The notes below the pieces were generated by a model. The model searched no databases. It had not been told where the DNA came from and was given only the letters and a program-made list of their open reading frames with translations. A stretch of DNA of 64,000 nucleotides from Salvia splendens (lineage: Eukaryota; Streptophyta; Magnoliopsida; Lamiales; Lamiaceae): assembly GCF_004379255.2 (NCBI RefSeq), contig NC_056032.1, positions 29,733,322-29,797,321 on the forward strand, written 5' to 3'. The stretch's first letter is position 1; each line of letters starts with the position of its first letter. A program made the position numbers and the translations under genes. This document shows positions 47,501 through 59,600 of this stretch, one piece after another.

Positions 47501-50500
47501 AATTTTAATGAACTTTTGTAAAGGTCCGTGCGGCAGCTGTTTTTGCTCTAGGCACTGCCCTAGATATAGGATTTGACACATCAAGAGATGGTCATGGAGA
47601 TGAAGATTCTGATGATGATGATAAAGTTAGGGCTGAAGCCAGTATTATAAAAAACCTTTTGAATATTGTTTCTGATGGAAGCCCATTGGTGCGAGCTGAA
47701 GTTGCTGTGGGTATGTACTACATCTATAGCTCTTGCCCTCTATGCTAATTGTTGTTTTATGCTAGTATCTACACATTTCCTCTATTAAGTTATTATCGCC
47801 ATACCTGTTTGCAGCTCTTTCACGGTTTGCCTTTGGCCACAACAAACACCTGAAGTCAGTTGCTGCTGCATATTGGAAACCCCAATCTGGTTCTGTACTC
47901 ACTTCCTTGCCATCTTTCGCACTCAAGGGTTCTAGTAGTGGCTATACCACTCCTACTCACTACATGCCTCATGGAAGTATAGTTCCTTCTCCGATCGCGC
48001 CATTATTACGAGTTGGAAATGACAGCCAGCCTGCTATTCGCGATGGGAGAGTATCCACAAGCAGCCCTCTTGCTACCTCTGGGATAATGCACGGGTCTCC
48101 CCTTTCTGATGATTCATCCCTGCATTCTGATTCTGGAGCACCAAATGACTCTGGCAGCAATGGGGTTCTTCACCATTCAAGGCGAAAACCACTTGATAAT
48201 GCACTGTATTCACAATGTGTATTAGCTATGTGCAATCTGGCCAAGGATCCATCTCCACGTGTTGCATCCCTAGGAAGGCGTGTATTATCTGTTATTGGTA
48301 TCGAACAAGTTGTTGCTAAATCTGTCAAGCCTGCTGGTGCAAGTGCTCGTCTCGGTGAATCAGCAGCAAGCTCCAGTCTGGCTGGACTAGCTCGTTCGTC
48401 ATCTTGGTTTGAATTGAATGGAGGTACGTCTGTATTTATTGGTTAATTCTTTCTAGAGCAGCAGCTTGTACCTTGTTTTTGTTAAAAAAGAAGATGAACA
48501 GTGCTACATGTTTTCTAAAATTTCATGTTTTTCTCTGTTTTTTGGTTACTTTATATTCATTGTTGTAAATTTTTTCCTGTAGGAGCTCATTTGCCGCTGA
48601 CTTTTAGAACTCCTCCTGTTAGTCCTCCTAGACCAAGCTACTTGACTAAAATGCGGAGAGTTTGCTCCTTGGAATTTAGACCACATCTGATTAATTCTCC
48701 AGATTCAGGGCTGGCAGACCCACTTTTAGCATCAGCAGGACCATCTGGTGCTTCAGAACGGAGTTTACTTCCTCAATCAATGATCTATAATTGGAGCTGC
48801 GGTCACTTTTCAAAGCCGCTTCTTACTGCAACAGATGATAGCGAAGACCTGATTGCTAGAAGAGAAGAAAGTGAGAAATTGGCACTCGATCATATAGTAA
48901 AATGCCAACACTCATGTAAGCCCATCACAGTAGCCTAGCCTCCTGATTCTGTATGTAATTGCTTTCTAAATGCTGTAATTCTTGGCAGCTGTGAGTAAAC
49001 TGCATAATCAAATTGCCAGTTGGGATACCAAGTTCGAGACAGGCACCAAAACTGCTTTGCTGCAACCATTCTCACCTGTTGTGATTGCTTCAGATGAAAA
49101 TGAAAGGATTAGGTGGGAATATGTTGTTAAAATAAATTATCCTTATGGTGAAATGTGATTTATTATCGGTCTTATAATTAGCTAATCCCTTTATATGCAA
49201 TCCATTAGGGTATGGAATTATGAGGAAGCAACCCTGCTCAACAGTTTCAGTAACCATGATTACCCGGACAAAGGAGTTTCCAAGTTGTGTCTTGTAAATG
49301 AATTTGACGAGAACATGCTTCTAGTCGCATCAAGTAATTCTCTTACCTCAAGTAGAGGCCTCGATTTACAGATTTGCTGTTTTAGTAAATACTGAACTCT
49401 ACTCTGCTTATGTTAAAATAGATGATGGGAATATACGGATTTGGAAAGATTACTCATCAAAAGGACAACAAAAGTTAGTTACTGCTTTCGCTTCGATTCA
49501 GGGTCACAAACCTGGTGCCCATGGTGTGAACGCTGTTGTGGATTGGCAACAGCAGTCAGGATATCTTGTATGTCATTGAACTGCTTTGCTATGTGTGCTT
49601 GTATTTTACATTTTTTAAAGTGAAGATACACATTTTTATGTCAATGAAATCCTTTATTGTGCGTATCCAGTTTTCTTCTGGTGATATTTCATCTATCATG
49701 GCTTGGGATCTGGACAAAGAGCAGCTTGTCAATACCATTTCCTTGCCACAAGATTCTAGCATCTCGGCGCTGGTGGGTTGAAGTGCCAGAATTTGTTATT
49801 CATTTATTTTGAGTAGTTGTGACTCTCTGTGTTACACATGACGTTCTCACTTAATCAACAGAGCCATTTCCCATGTTCGTTATGCAGTTTTTTAATTAAT
49901 GAATTTGCACTATGAGCTTGTAGATTAACCAAATTTCATCGAACGTGCAGGCTGTTTCTCAAGTTCATGGAGGTCAATTTGCTGCTGGTTTTGTGGATGG
50001 TTATGTCAGATTATATGATATTCGTACTCCTGAGATGTAAGATATCTTTCATATGTTTGATTAACATACAAAGGCTCCCTACAATCATTTGTTATTGTGT
50101 ACATGTTTCTGGTCTGCATGTAACTCATTTTCTTTTGCCTAAATTGGTTAGGCTTGTTACTGAAACCCGGCCTCACACTCAACGAGTTGAAAGAGTTGTT
50201 GGTATTGGCTTCCAACCTGGTCTTGAACCAGCAAAGGTGACTGTTTTCTTCCCCCAATAAACCAACCCACTGATACAGTGACGAAGAGGAAAATTAATAT
50301 ACAACTGTGTAGTTTGTGTATACATGCTATAAATCTGGAAGGCGCCCATCATCACTGTTTGTTTCCTTTTTTTTTTCAGATTGTGAGTGCATCACAAGCA
50401 GGAAACATCCAGTTCCTAGATATGAGAAGTGCTAAAAACACGTACCTTACAATCGATGCCCATAGGGGGTCACTTACAGCTTTAGCTGTCCACAGGCACG

Positions 50501-50718
50501 CCCCTCTCATTGCAAGTGGCTCGGCCAAGCAACTCATCAAGGTCTTCAATCTGGAGGGCGATCCATTAGGCACTATTCGGTACTATCCCACTTTCATGGC
50601 CCAAAAGATAGGATCGGTTAGCTGCCTGACTTTCCATCCCTATCAAGTATTACTTGCTGCTGGTGCTGCTGATTCTTGTGTTTCCATATATGCTGAAGAG
50701 ATTTCCCCACCAAGATGA
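41574..50718 (+). CDS. RAPTOR1: RAPTOR1, regulatory-associated protein of TOR
   Basis: Twenty-three coding exons can be joined with GT-AG borders: 41574-41915, 43024-43126, 43909-43991, 44123-44281, 44382-44498, 44578-44735, 45221-45375, 45470-45614, 45707-45785, 45970-46071, 46288-46371, 46471-46581, 46760-47113, 47524-47710, 47815-48423, 48583-48915, 48989-49112, 49209-49333, 49422-49567, 49671-49772, 49951-50036, 50152-50236, 50380-50718. They total 4128 bases, 1375 residues, with all phases agreeing; Arabidopsis RAPTOR1 is of similar length. The N-terminal caspase-like domain has [11 protein letters not shown] and [13 protein letters not shown]-repeat middle follows ([35 protein letters not shown]). 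Seven-bladed WD40 repeats end the protein ([30 protein letters not shown]). RAPTOR brings substrates such as S6K to TOR kinase in TORC1, controlling growth. No disruption is seen. Confidence 0.96.
47168..47419. repeat. Stowaway-type MITE in RAPTOR1 intron 13
   Basis: The ends CTCCCTCCGTTCCATAG and GCGGAGCGGAGGGAG are inverted, 252 bp in all. A phrase CCATAGTAGTGGAGTCATTT is repeated near the left end. It lies between exons 13 and 14, about 55 bp from the donor and 100 bp from the acceptor, so splicing signals are spared. The interior is pyrimidine-rich on the sense strand. Confidence 0.8.
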
Positions 50719-52207
50719 ATTCATTCTATCTCCGGACGGCCTGGCAATTAGGCTACAACTACATGGCATGCCAGTATTTGACATTTGACTGATCAATCAG
50801 AAACATCAGTCTCTTTGTATGAAGGTGCATCGCTCGGCTCGCTGTTGATGGTGTATAATATACATATATTAATTGAGCCTCCACTCAACTCTTGGAAATG
50901 GAAGAAAGGATCGACTGATTGATTCTATGGAGGCTTTGGCAAATAATCTTTGTTTTTAGGTCAAGAAAGGTGTAAATATGTCCATTGGTTTTTTTTTTTT
51001 TTAACTTTTATCTTCATTTACCCTTCTGTATTTCTTTAGTGTGCTTTTCTTTTCTTATCATTTCGAGCCCCTTCCATTTACTCTTCTTTTCATCAGTACT
51101 CATTAACAAACTGCAGCAACTTTGTTCGATTTGTATAGTTGAAATGGTTCCTGACTAATTAAAGTGTAATTGTTGATCTGATGTATTGGTGTTTTTCCTC
51201 CGTCACCACTGCGAGGTTAGTATACACACACACAAATAAATATACATGTAGGTGCCGTTTGGCTATCATGGCTAATCAGTACTCTGTCCCAAGGAAGATG
51301 ACCCCTTTATCGGGTGACATACAATTTTATTTTGTGTGTTAGGTAGAGTGAAGAAAGTAATAGAGAGAGAATAAAGTACAGATAAAGAGGTTTTTATTTT
51401 TAGTAATGGATCATCTTGAATGAGATAAACTAAAAAGGAAAGTGGATCATATACATATCTTAGATTCAGTTGTGAAATTATTTTAGTAGGGAAGGTGGCT
51501 ATGACTAATTATCATAAGATTATTCATCTAGGGTTAAGTTGTGTGATTCAAACTGATGAATCAAATACAATACATATTTAATTACGAGATATAATCTTGC
51601 AAACTTAACATCTTATTTTTTATTATCAAGTTAAAAAAAAACCATGAAAGTAGTTTCTTGGTGCCTAATTTTTGCAAAAATGATACTCCCTCCGTCCTTG
51701 AAAAGTATGAACCCTTTCCTTTTTAGTTTATCACTGAAAAGTATGTACATTTTGATTGTTGATTTTTTTCTCTCTGATGAGGTGAAATCAATTCTTCACT
51801 AGTAGTAATACTTTAAAAACTTTTTCTATCTATCTCTATCTTACTTTACTAATTATACATTTAATCCCGTATCAAACCAAACCTTCATACCTTTTAGGAA
51901 CAATATTATACTAACATCGTTGTGGTTGAATATGAGACATTTGCTGCCTTTTTTTTCACATCCAAAAAATTCTTGTAATCAACTAAGGCAAGCAGACTTA
52001 AATACATGGTGACTGAAAATCAATCAATCAATCCATCCATAAATTCAATCTCAAGAAATAAGAAAAATGAAAAAAAACACCCTTTATTTTCTGGGAGAAC
52101 AACTTATTTTAGGCGTTATTCAAACGACCCTAATACTTACACCACTGTTTCCAAATATACCAAAAATTAAATAAATCCAACATGGTTGAGGCGCCATAAT
52201 ATAACGG
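50719..52207. other. RAPTOR1 3' flank and intergenic region between convergent genes
   Basis: The first ~300 bp are likely RAPTOR1 3' untranslated sequence, with T-rich and AATAAT-like stretches (about 50860-51000). The TOL 3' untranslated region should occupy the last part, read from the other strand. A decayed Stowaway-type MITE begins TACTCCCTCCGTCCTTG at 51684 and fades near 51910 without a clear right end. I see no gene between. Confidence 0.55.
51684..51910. repeat. Stowaway-type MITE with a decayed right end
   Basis: The left terminus CTCCCTCCGTCC follows TA at 51684. The interior includes TCTCTGATGAGGTGAAATC, the same phrase as in the MITE at 38174. The right terminus should read GGAGGGAG but is replaced by TTTTAGGAACAATATTA. 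Confidence 0.6.
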
Positions 52208-55200
52208 TCACTTCCTCCCTCCAACCATATTTTGGCTTGTGGGTCCCGATAAGCTCGGCGTCGCATTACTAGTCGGTCTGAATCTCCCATCCCCACTGCT
52301 GAACACATCAAGATCTTCAAACAATCTGTATGAAGGGATAAAGGGCTTCTGCCCTGCCCCCGTCCTCGGAATAGAGTTGGCTGCCTGCACCTCTCCAGTG
52401 TTGTAAGAGGAGGCATGGCTTGGAGCCGAGTACGTGTACGAGGGCCTCGACATAGGGGTATGACTACTGTAGTAACCCGGAGTGGAAGCCCACGGTGGAG
52501 GAGGGTATGCATATTGCAAATTTTGAGGCTGAGGCTGAGGCTGATATTGCTGTTGATATTGTGGCTGTGGCTGCGGCTGAGGTTGACGATACGCAGGTGA
52601 CTGTGAGTTGTATGAAGGTTGTTGGTAAGGCGAAAGCTGTGGCAGCTGCTGTGGCTGAGGTTGAGCCCATGGGGCGACGTAATTGTTGTTCAAGGCTTTC
52701 TGCTGTGGCTGAGGTTGAGCCCATGGGGCGACGTAATTGTTGTTCAAGGCAAAGCCGTTGCTAGCAGGATAAGTCTCGGAGGAAAATATAGTACCTGGGC
52801 TAGTCGAAGAAGGTATATGGTGTGGAGAAGTAGCCTGCTCGTTCGAGCTACTACCTGTCGACAAGACGATGCTCAGGAGCTCTGCGATGTTCTGATCTTT
52901 AGTATCCACTGATGCAGGTGCGTCGATGGGAACTAGTGCATTGCTCATAGCAGGGCTCGGGGGAGCTTCTTGTGATAGCATGTCACTTTTAGCCGTATTG
53001 GAGTTTTGAGAAACATCGCTCCGAGCTTTTGAATGTCTACAGTTCAAAATATGTCCGATGAGTTGGAAAAACGATGGTATGCCGTGTAAGAGTGAAAAAA
53101 AAAGTTAAGTGAACCTTCGAGCGAGCTGTGCAAAGTCGTCTTCTTCATCGTCCTCTTCATCAATCACGGGTGCAGGCGGTGTTTCGTTAGCTGTTGCAGG
53201 CGGTGTGCTGACTTCAGATGATCTGACGTTGGATTCATGTTTCTCAGAAGTAGAGCGTGTGGGGGGAGTGGGTTCGGGTGCAAGAGGGGAACCCGAGGCT
53301 ATTGCATTGTGTTTTGCAATCACACTCTGCAAGCTGTCGTTTAGTTCAAGACCCTTTACGAGAATCTCTTCGTCTCTGTACAAGAATTCAGGAGTCACAG
53401 ACATAAACGTGATTAGAATAAGGAATAATGTCTAGATTCAAGAAATGCTAACCCGGTTGACCCCAACAACTGCATCAGCTTTCTCTGATTAACGCGACAT
53501 TGCTCAACAAGATCAACTATGATTTCATCATTAACAGCCTGAAAGGAAAAGGAAATTATTTAGAATATCATCAACTATGATTTCATAATTTCTACGTGTA
53601 GGATTGTCGATGAAGATACCGAGCAATCACTTGGATCAACGGCTTGCAACATATCCGTCAAGAGCTCAAGAACATCGCGCATGGAGTTTAGGCCTGATAA
53701 ACTACAAGAGTAAAAATTTAAGAAAGTCGATCAGAGCTGGATGATAAGTCCAAAGGCACGACTTTTCATGGGCTCAACGACCAACCAAGAACACAATTCG
53801 AACCTTAAAGTATCTTCAGCTGCCATTGCTTCATCAAGCCTCGTAGAAGAGCTACTTGGCATTCCATAACCTGGTCGAGGAGTCGACACTGCATGTGTAG
53901 CAGGTGGAGTATGTATTGGAGCAGCATCTGGTGGGCGACGGGGAAAGTGTACACCAAATCGCTGCCATAAAAAGCCAAGGCGGTTAATACGTCTTCCTCC
54001 CTAGAGGTGGCAGTAAAAACAATTTGAAGTACTTACCCTTAGATCTTCGTAAGCCATAGAGTACTGAGGATATCTTCCTCCCGACCCACTAAATGCCTCG
54101 TTCCATGAGGCAATCAGGGTTAGAACTTTATCTCTTACGTGCATATCAGTCTGAAAGCATTTCAGAGTAAACCTATAAGACTGAGCACGTTCTTGTTGAC
54201 GAGTTTATATGAAAATACAAATCTAGAACTCATACAGGAGAATCATATAAACGCTTTTGAACTACACACAGATTTTAGCAGAAAGTATTGTGAATCATTC
54301 AAGAAAGGATAAGCAGACACAAAATTCAAATAGAAACTCGCCTTTTTCTTTACAATCTTGACCATCTCCGGAAGTATATTCTTTTCTGCAATCTGAAAAT
54401 GCACATAATCTCCACAGTTCTTGACAATCGTCTCCAGAAGCTACAACGAGACATAGGAAACAAACATCAATCAATCTTGCCTCAAATAAACACTATGACC
54501 ATGTTTTTCGGAACCGAAACGCGATGGAATACCGTTAAAGCCAGCAATTGAACTTTGGGGTTCTTGTGCTGCAACCGTTTCTTCACAGCTTTTACAACAT
54601 CTTTAGCAAGCCTATACAGTGAGACAGAACAAAATTCTACCATAAATATAAAAATTCCAATACTTATATCCTATAACAAGAGAGAGAGAGACTATACATA
54701 CAGCTACATAGTCAATCAAACACAAAAAATCCCCCACCAACAACCCTCAATTTCTTGCTGCGGATTGAATTATACAATATTTTTAATTTATATCACCACA
54801 CAAGAAAGTATCATTAGCCAATTATCTACCTATTTTAACTTGAATCAAGAATCTTCATTAATACATCAAATACCAATTCCAATTCCCAAACAAAACAGAA
54901 TCTCAACCCAAAAATATAACAATTGAACACAAAACAGTAATTAACATGTTCATAAAAACAGTAATTAGCATGTTCAGAAAAACAAAAAAGAAACCATGAA
55001 CAAACAAACACCCACAAAAATTCAACCACCCTCAATTTTTTTTCTGTGGATTGAATTATACAATATTTTTAACTTATATCACCACACAAGAAAGTATCAT
55101 TAGCCAATTATCTACCTATTTTAACATAACTTGAATCAAGAATCTTGATTAATACATCAAATACCAATTCCAATTCCCAAAGAAAGAACAAACCAGAATC

Positions 55201-55538
55201 TCCACAAAAAATACAGCAATTGAACACACACACAAAAAAAACAGTAATCAACATGTTCACCAAAACAAAAACCCACAAAAATTCAATCTTTTCTCCACCA
55301 AACAAGATAACCCAACACAAGATAACGGTAAAGAAGTCAACTTTGCATGAGAAAACAAAAACAAAAAAACAAAATAGTAAAAAAAATTGACATGTGAAAA
55401 AGAAACATACATCTGATTGGAATTAACAATATCACAAATTTCCATATTGAGCGTCCAATCGGGACCGATCAAGAATTCGCTGGTAGCTTTGTCGACTCTC
55501 ACAGTAGCCGAAGAAGACGAAGTAATTGATGACATCAT
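52208..55538 (-). CDS. TOM1-like (TOL) protein with VHS and GAT domains
   Basis: Nine coding exons on the minus strand: 55538-55411, 54611-54533, 54440-54342, 54150-54037, 53961-53804, 53701-53620, 53538-53453, 53375-53115, 53036-52208. They total 1836 bases, 611 residues, with consistent phases. The VHS domain (about residues 10-140) has KATSEFLIGPDWTLNMEICD and TLLETIVKNCGDYVH. The GAT domain (about 190-270) has MRDVLELLTDMLQAVDPSD and DEIIVDLVEQCRVNQ. The rest is acidic, then Pro/Gln/Tyr-rich, ending QNMVGGRK. TOL proteins bind ubiquitinated membrane cargo and pass it to ESCRT for vacuolar breakdown. The long Q/P-rich tail resembles Arabidopsis TOL6/TOL9, but I cannot name the orthologue. 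Intron 3 appears to start with GC instead of GT. Confidence 0.93.
52635..52745 (-). repeat. 54-bp in-frame tandem duplication in the TOL C-terminal tail
   Basis: Two adjacent copies encode an 18-residue unit, ALNNNYVAPWAQPQPQQ plus one linking residue. The DNA copies are almost identical, so the duplication is recent. It keeps the reading frame. Confidence 0.85.
54738..55300. repeat. ~286-bp direct duplication in TOL intron 1
   Basis: The segment containing GGATTGAATTATACAATATT and CACCACACAAGAAAGTATCA occurs at about 54762 and again at about 55048, an offset of 286 bp. The copies differ by small indels and a few substitutions. The duplication is wholly intronic. Confidence 0.75.
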
Positions 55539-55876
55539 CGTTTATCGCCTCAATTTCGGGTTGATTTTGAGAAGAATAATCAGAAAGAAAACCCAGGAAC
55601 GTTTGTGGGTGAGTTTGACTATTGTGCTTCTGCAAATTCGTGAAGGAATTTTCGCTTTTTCCTTTGTTTTTTTTATAATTAATTTGACATTGGAAATTTG
55701 TTTCGATCTCTAATCTATACAGTTGTGCAGAAGCGTTGCTACCACGCGCTCTTGTGTTGCGCCGTGTTGCACTCGCCGCCAAACAGACTCCCCACTCTCT
55801 CTCTAACACTACTTTATTTTTGTTTCTCTCTCTAACAATTTTATAATATAAAAATATTATCCGTGAAGTTATAGTA

Positions 55877-56055
55877 CTCCCTCCGTCCCGGGCTACTCGC
55901 TCATTTCCTTTTCGGCTCGGAGATTAAGGAATGAGTGTATAGGAAAGTCAAAAATGACGGCTGTAGGTGAAATTTTTTACTAAAAATGGAAAGAGTGCAA
56001 GTAACTTGGGACGCCCAAAAAGGAAATAAGTGCGAGTAGTGCGGGACGGAGGGAG
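55877..56055. repeat. Stowaway-type MITE, TA-flanked
   Basis: The left end CTCCCTCCGTCCCGGGC and right end GCGGGACGGAGGGAG are near-perfect inverted repeats. TA lies on both sides (55875-55876 and 56056-56057). Length is 179 bp. It lies about 340 bp upstream of the TOL start codon. Confidence 0.88.
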
Positions 56056-56065
56056 TATTATAGTA

Positions 56066-56316
56066 CTCCCTCCGTCCCCCAAAATTCATCACCATTTGAC
56101 CCGATACGAGTTTTAAGAAATATAATAGAAAGTGGGTTGAAAAAGTTGGTGGCATGTGGATCCTACTTTTATATATTAGTTTTATAATAAAATGTGAGTG
56201 TGAATGAGTTAGTGGAATGTATGGTCCACTATCAAAAATGGTAAAAGTGAAAGGTGACAAATTTTTAGGGACGGACGAAAAAGGAAATAAGTGACAAATT
56301 TTCAAGGACGGGGGAG
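56066..56316. repeat. Second Stowaway-type MITE, TA-flanked
   Basis: The left end CTCCCTCCGTCCCCC and right end GGACGGGGGAG are inverted, with TA on both sides (56064-56065 and 56317-56318). Length is 251 bp. It begins only 10 bp after the previous MITE and has a different interior, so it is a separate insertion. Confidence 0.88.
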
Positions 56317-56318
56317 TA

Positions 56319-58148
56319 TTTTATTTGGTAACAGTAATTATGACTCATTATTGATAATCTAATTTAATTATGAATATTAATTCGATAATATTTGACAAAA
56401 TTATGTCATGACTATTCAGATAATATTCCTATAAAATGCGGGACAATTAATTTTATGTAACAATCCATGCAATTTGCAACCAGTATTGAGGAGTATTCTT
56501 TAGTTTTCAAAATCAACCATCCGTAATTGATTGTACTCCTATAATATCCCAATTACCTTATTATAGTTCAATTTTGACTCGGTACGAGCTCTAAAAAAAT
56601 TAGTTAGTAGAATATGAATATCATTTTTATATATTGGTTTATAATAGAATGTGAAATGTAACGATCTGATTGAATGATGCGATCCATTTACTTTAAATGA
56701 ATTTTTTCAAGGAGGAAGTATAACTCATAGACCATGTTTGTTTAATGGGAAAGTAAGTTGGCAGAGAAAATGATTCATAGTAAAATGAATTCTTAACGAC
56801 TTTTCTATCTAGTGTTTGAAAAATTATCAAGATCTTAAATTTTACATTTAATTTAAACACAAAACTAAAAATACAGTAATGATTAAATTTTTTACTAATA
56901 AAATAATTAATAATAATAATTATTATAAAATTATTATAATGTTTTTTAATAAATTAATTATTAAAAGAAATTTTTTAAATAATTAGATTAAAATTTTCTT
57001 AATAAGTTTTTAGTCTATAACATAATAATAGCAACAATAATAATAATAATAAATGATAATAATAACATAATTATAGTTATTAATTAGTATTATAATTGAA
57101 TCTAATTCATCATTTTAATATTTCATTAAAATTGTATTGATTAATTATTAATAGTATATAATAAAATAATAACGCACTAACTAATGAAGAGTTATTTTTT
57201 GCTATCTTTTAAATTAGTTTCTAAATATAAAAGCTTTAATATTTTTAAATTTCTCACAAATTCAAATTTGATGGTGAATTTGAAAATTTGATTATTAACT
57301 TTTAATGACAAAATGATGTTTGAATTTGTTGAGAATTACATAGTTCATTAAAGTTTATATATTTAGATGCCAATATAAAAGTTAGAATAAAAAATGAAAT
57401 TCATTAATAATTTATGGAACCCATATCCATAAAACAACTTGTTGGAATGAAAATGCTGTAATATTTTTTATAAACGAAATGAATTAGTTTAATGAATTAG
57501 AGTGGGTGTATATATATGAAATATGGCGCTACTGGATAATTTTTAGTAAAATTGCATGGCTTGGGTCCAAAATGAATGAGTCTATAATAGCTGAATACAT
57601 ACATATGGTATGAGACAAACATGTATCATCTTGTGTAGTTTTTGAATTTGGATTATGTTGTTTTGTGAAACTTCTTGTCAAATGAGGGGGAGGTTCAATG
57701 AAAAGTACTTAAAGTTTGTAAAATTTAATCAAGAAAAATTTGATTCTAGTGAATGTCCACTATATCAATTATTAGATATTTAAAGTTCTATTATCAATAC
57801 AAAATGGCATATTAAGACAAAAATTGTTAAATTTTAAAATTAGGAGTCTCGTTATGTAATCAATTCTACCTAACATTAATGATGTAGCAATGGTAGAGGA
57901 TAAATCCAAGTTTCCTCAAGTTATTTGCTCCCATAATTAATTAATAAAATAAGCAGATAGAACATTGTTAATCGATATGAATTATTTAATTGTTTTCTTT
58001 TAGATTTCATTTTAATAGAACAAATAGATGAAAAGTTATTTACTTATGTTCATTAGCTTTCATTTGCCTTACTTTTAATAATTAGATTTTCCTTCTAGTT
58101 TCATTTTAACTTGCTTATAAAATGGTCATGTTGAATGAAAATTAAAAA
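56319..58148. other. AT-rich intergenic DNA, no gene seen
   Basis: The stretch is very AT-rich with long TAATAATAA-type runs (about 56880-57180). No frame with a known domain was found on either strand. The sequence near 56575-56720 resembles an eroded MITE interior (GGTACGAGCTCTAAAAAAATT, compare 56100) but lacks termini. Confidence 0.55.
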
Positions 58149-58405
58149 TAATCTCCGTCCTGGCCTAATTGAGACGTTTCTATATTGGCATAAGAATTTA
58201 GGTAATAGTGTTTAGTTTATTAAATTATTAATAATAAAGTAAGAGAGAGAAAAGAAGACAAACGTAAAGTAGGAGAGTGGATATAGTGAGAGACATGAGT
58301 AAAGTAGGATAGAGGAGTGAGATAAGAGAATAAAGTAAGAAAATGGTGTGGGTTAATTATTACCAAAAAGGAAAACGCCTCACTTAGGCTTAGATGAATG
58401 GAGTA
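58149..58405. repeat. Stowaway-type MITE, worn ends
   Basis: The left part ATCTCCGTCCTGGCCTAATTG and right part CTTAGATGAATGGAGTATA are decayed inverted termini. The interior carries the family's AAGTAAGAGAGAGAAAAG and AAAAGGAAAACGCCTCACTT phrases. Confidence 0.6.
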
Positions 58406-58903
58406 TATTTGATTATTAATTATACTGTGAATTTATTCTATAGAGTTATCTATCGAATTTTAAATTCATTGATAAATTTATTCAACTTATTGAACAAATA
58501 AGCATACCCATACCATACGTGGCGTCATTCTACCAGTGCATGTTATTGAATTCGTTCACTTAGGGTGAACATCCATCAATCTATTTGATCACCTATCCAG
58601 TTCTATCATGTCTTCTGCAACATTTCTTGGCTCATTTCCCTTCATTCATCAATTTATCAACAATGATCATATCATTTGTGAAGAAAGAAAATGTGCTACT
58701 AGATGATAGAAAAGTAATGTTTTATTGAACTAGAGTTTTCACAACTTGGAACTAAATGAAAGAATCTACGCAGCTATATATGTACATTAAGTTTCTGTGC
58801 TAAACAAAAAACGGTGAGACCTAACTCCTAACTAACTTTCCAACGGTTAGATCACCAAAGGTAACTTCTTGATCCCCTAATACTACGCCTACCTGAACCA
58901 TCT

Positions 58904-59600
58904 TCACTCTTGTTGCTGCATCGATCGTTTACAAGCAACAAGCTTCAGACAATAAGCAAACTTTTCTTTACCTAATACTCTCTCCGTTCCATGTTAATAG
59001 AGTCATTTTTCTATTTCTATTTTGAGAAGTTCCAAGTTAATTGAGTCATTTCTATTTTAGACGAAAATTAATTTTCTCTCTTACTTTATTCTCTCTTAAT
59101 ACATTTTTCACTATCCATTTAACACACTATTCTTAAACTCCGTGCCGAAAAGAAATGCCTCAATTAACAAGTAACGGAGGGAGTAACTTTGTCAGCATAT
59201 CAGTCGGACTATGGGCGGTGTCTATCCTAGCCACCCTAACTCTTCCACTCTCCACTGTATCTCATATAAAGTGCAACCTTACATCAATGCGTTAGATGCG
59301 TTCATGAAACATCTAATGCTTGGCAAAGCAAAGAACACCATGCTGTCACAAACACAGTGACAGTCTCTTGAATTTCCCCAAAATCAGCATCCAATCCTCT
59401 CAACCACATACTCTCTTTCACGGCTGAAGTGAGTGCCATATATTCAGCCTTTGTTGTGGATAATTCCACAACATTATACATATCTAACTTCCAACAGAAT
59501 GCTGAGTCAAACAAAGTGAATATGTATCCGGTTTGTGACCTCCTTGTGTCCAGATTTGCTGCATAATTTGAATCACAAAATCTAACTATGGGACCTCATT
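58904..59600 (-). pseudogene. Ty1/Copia pol remnant (RNase H end), split by a MITE
   Basis: Read on the minus strand, the segment gives SNYAANLDTRRSQTGYIFTL, then VVELSTTKAEYMALTSAVKE and WLRGLDADFGE. These are the conserved end of a Copia RNase H. A worn region corresponding to HxxTKHIDVRxHF and a clear RVARIDTAHSPTDMLTK phrase follow. The MITE at 58978-59183 interrupts the frame just there; beyond it the frame ends KFAYCLKLVACKRSMQQQE with a stop at 58904. Upstream domains are missing and the frame has several lesions. Sequence from 58690 to 58903 probably belongs to its 3' flank or LTR, but no LTR border is clear. Confidence 0.8.
58978..59183. repeat. Stowaway-type MITE inside the Copia remnant
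   Basis: The left end CTCTCTCCGTTCCATG and right end GTAACGGAGGGAG are inverted, with TA on both sides (58976-58977 and 59184-59185). Length is 206 bp. It sits inside the last codons of the Copia pol, so it is the younger of the two. Confidence 0.85.
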
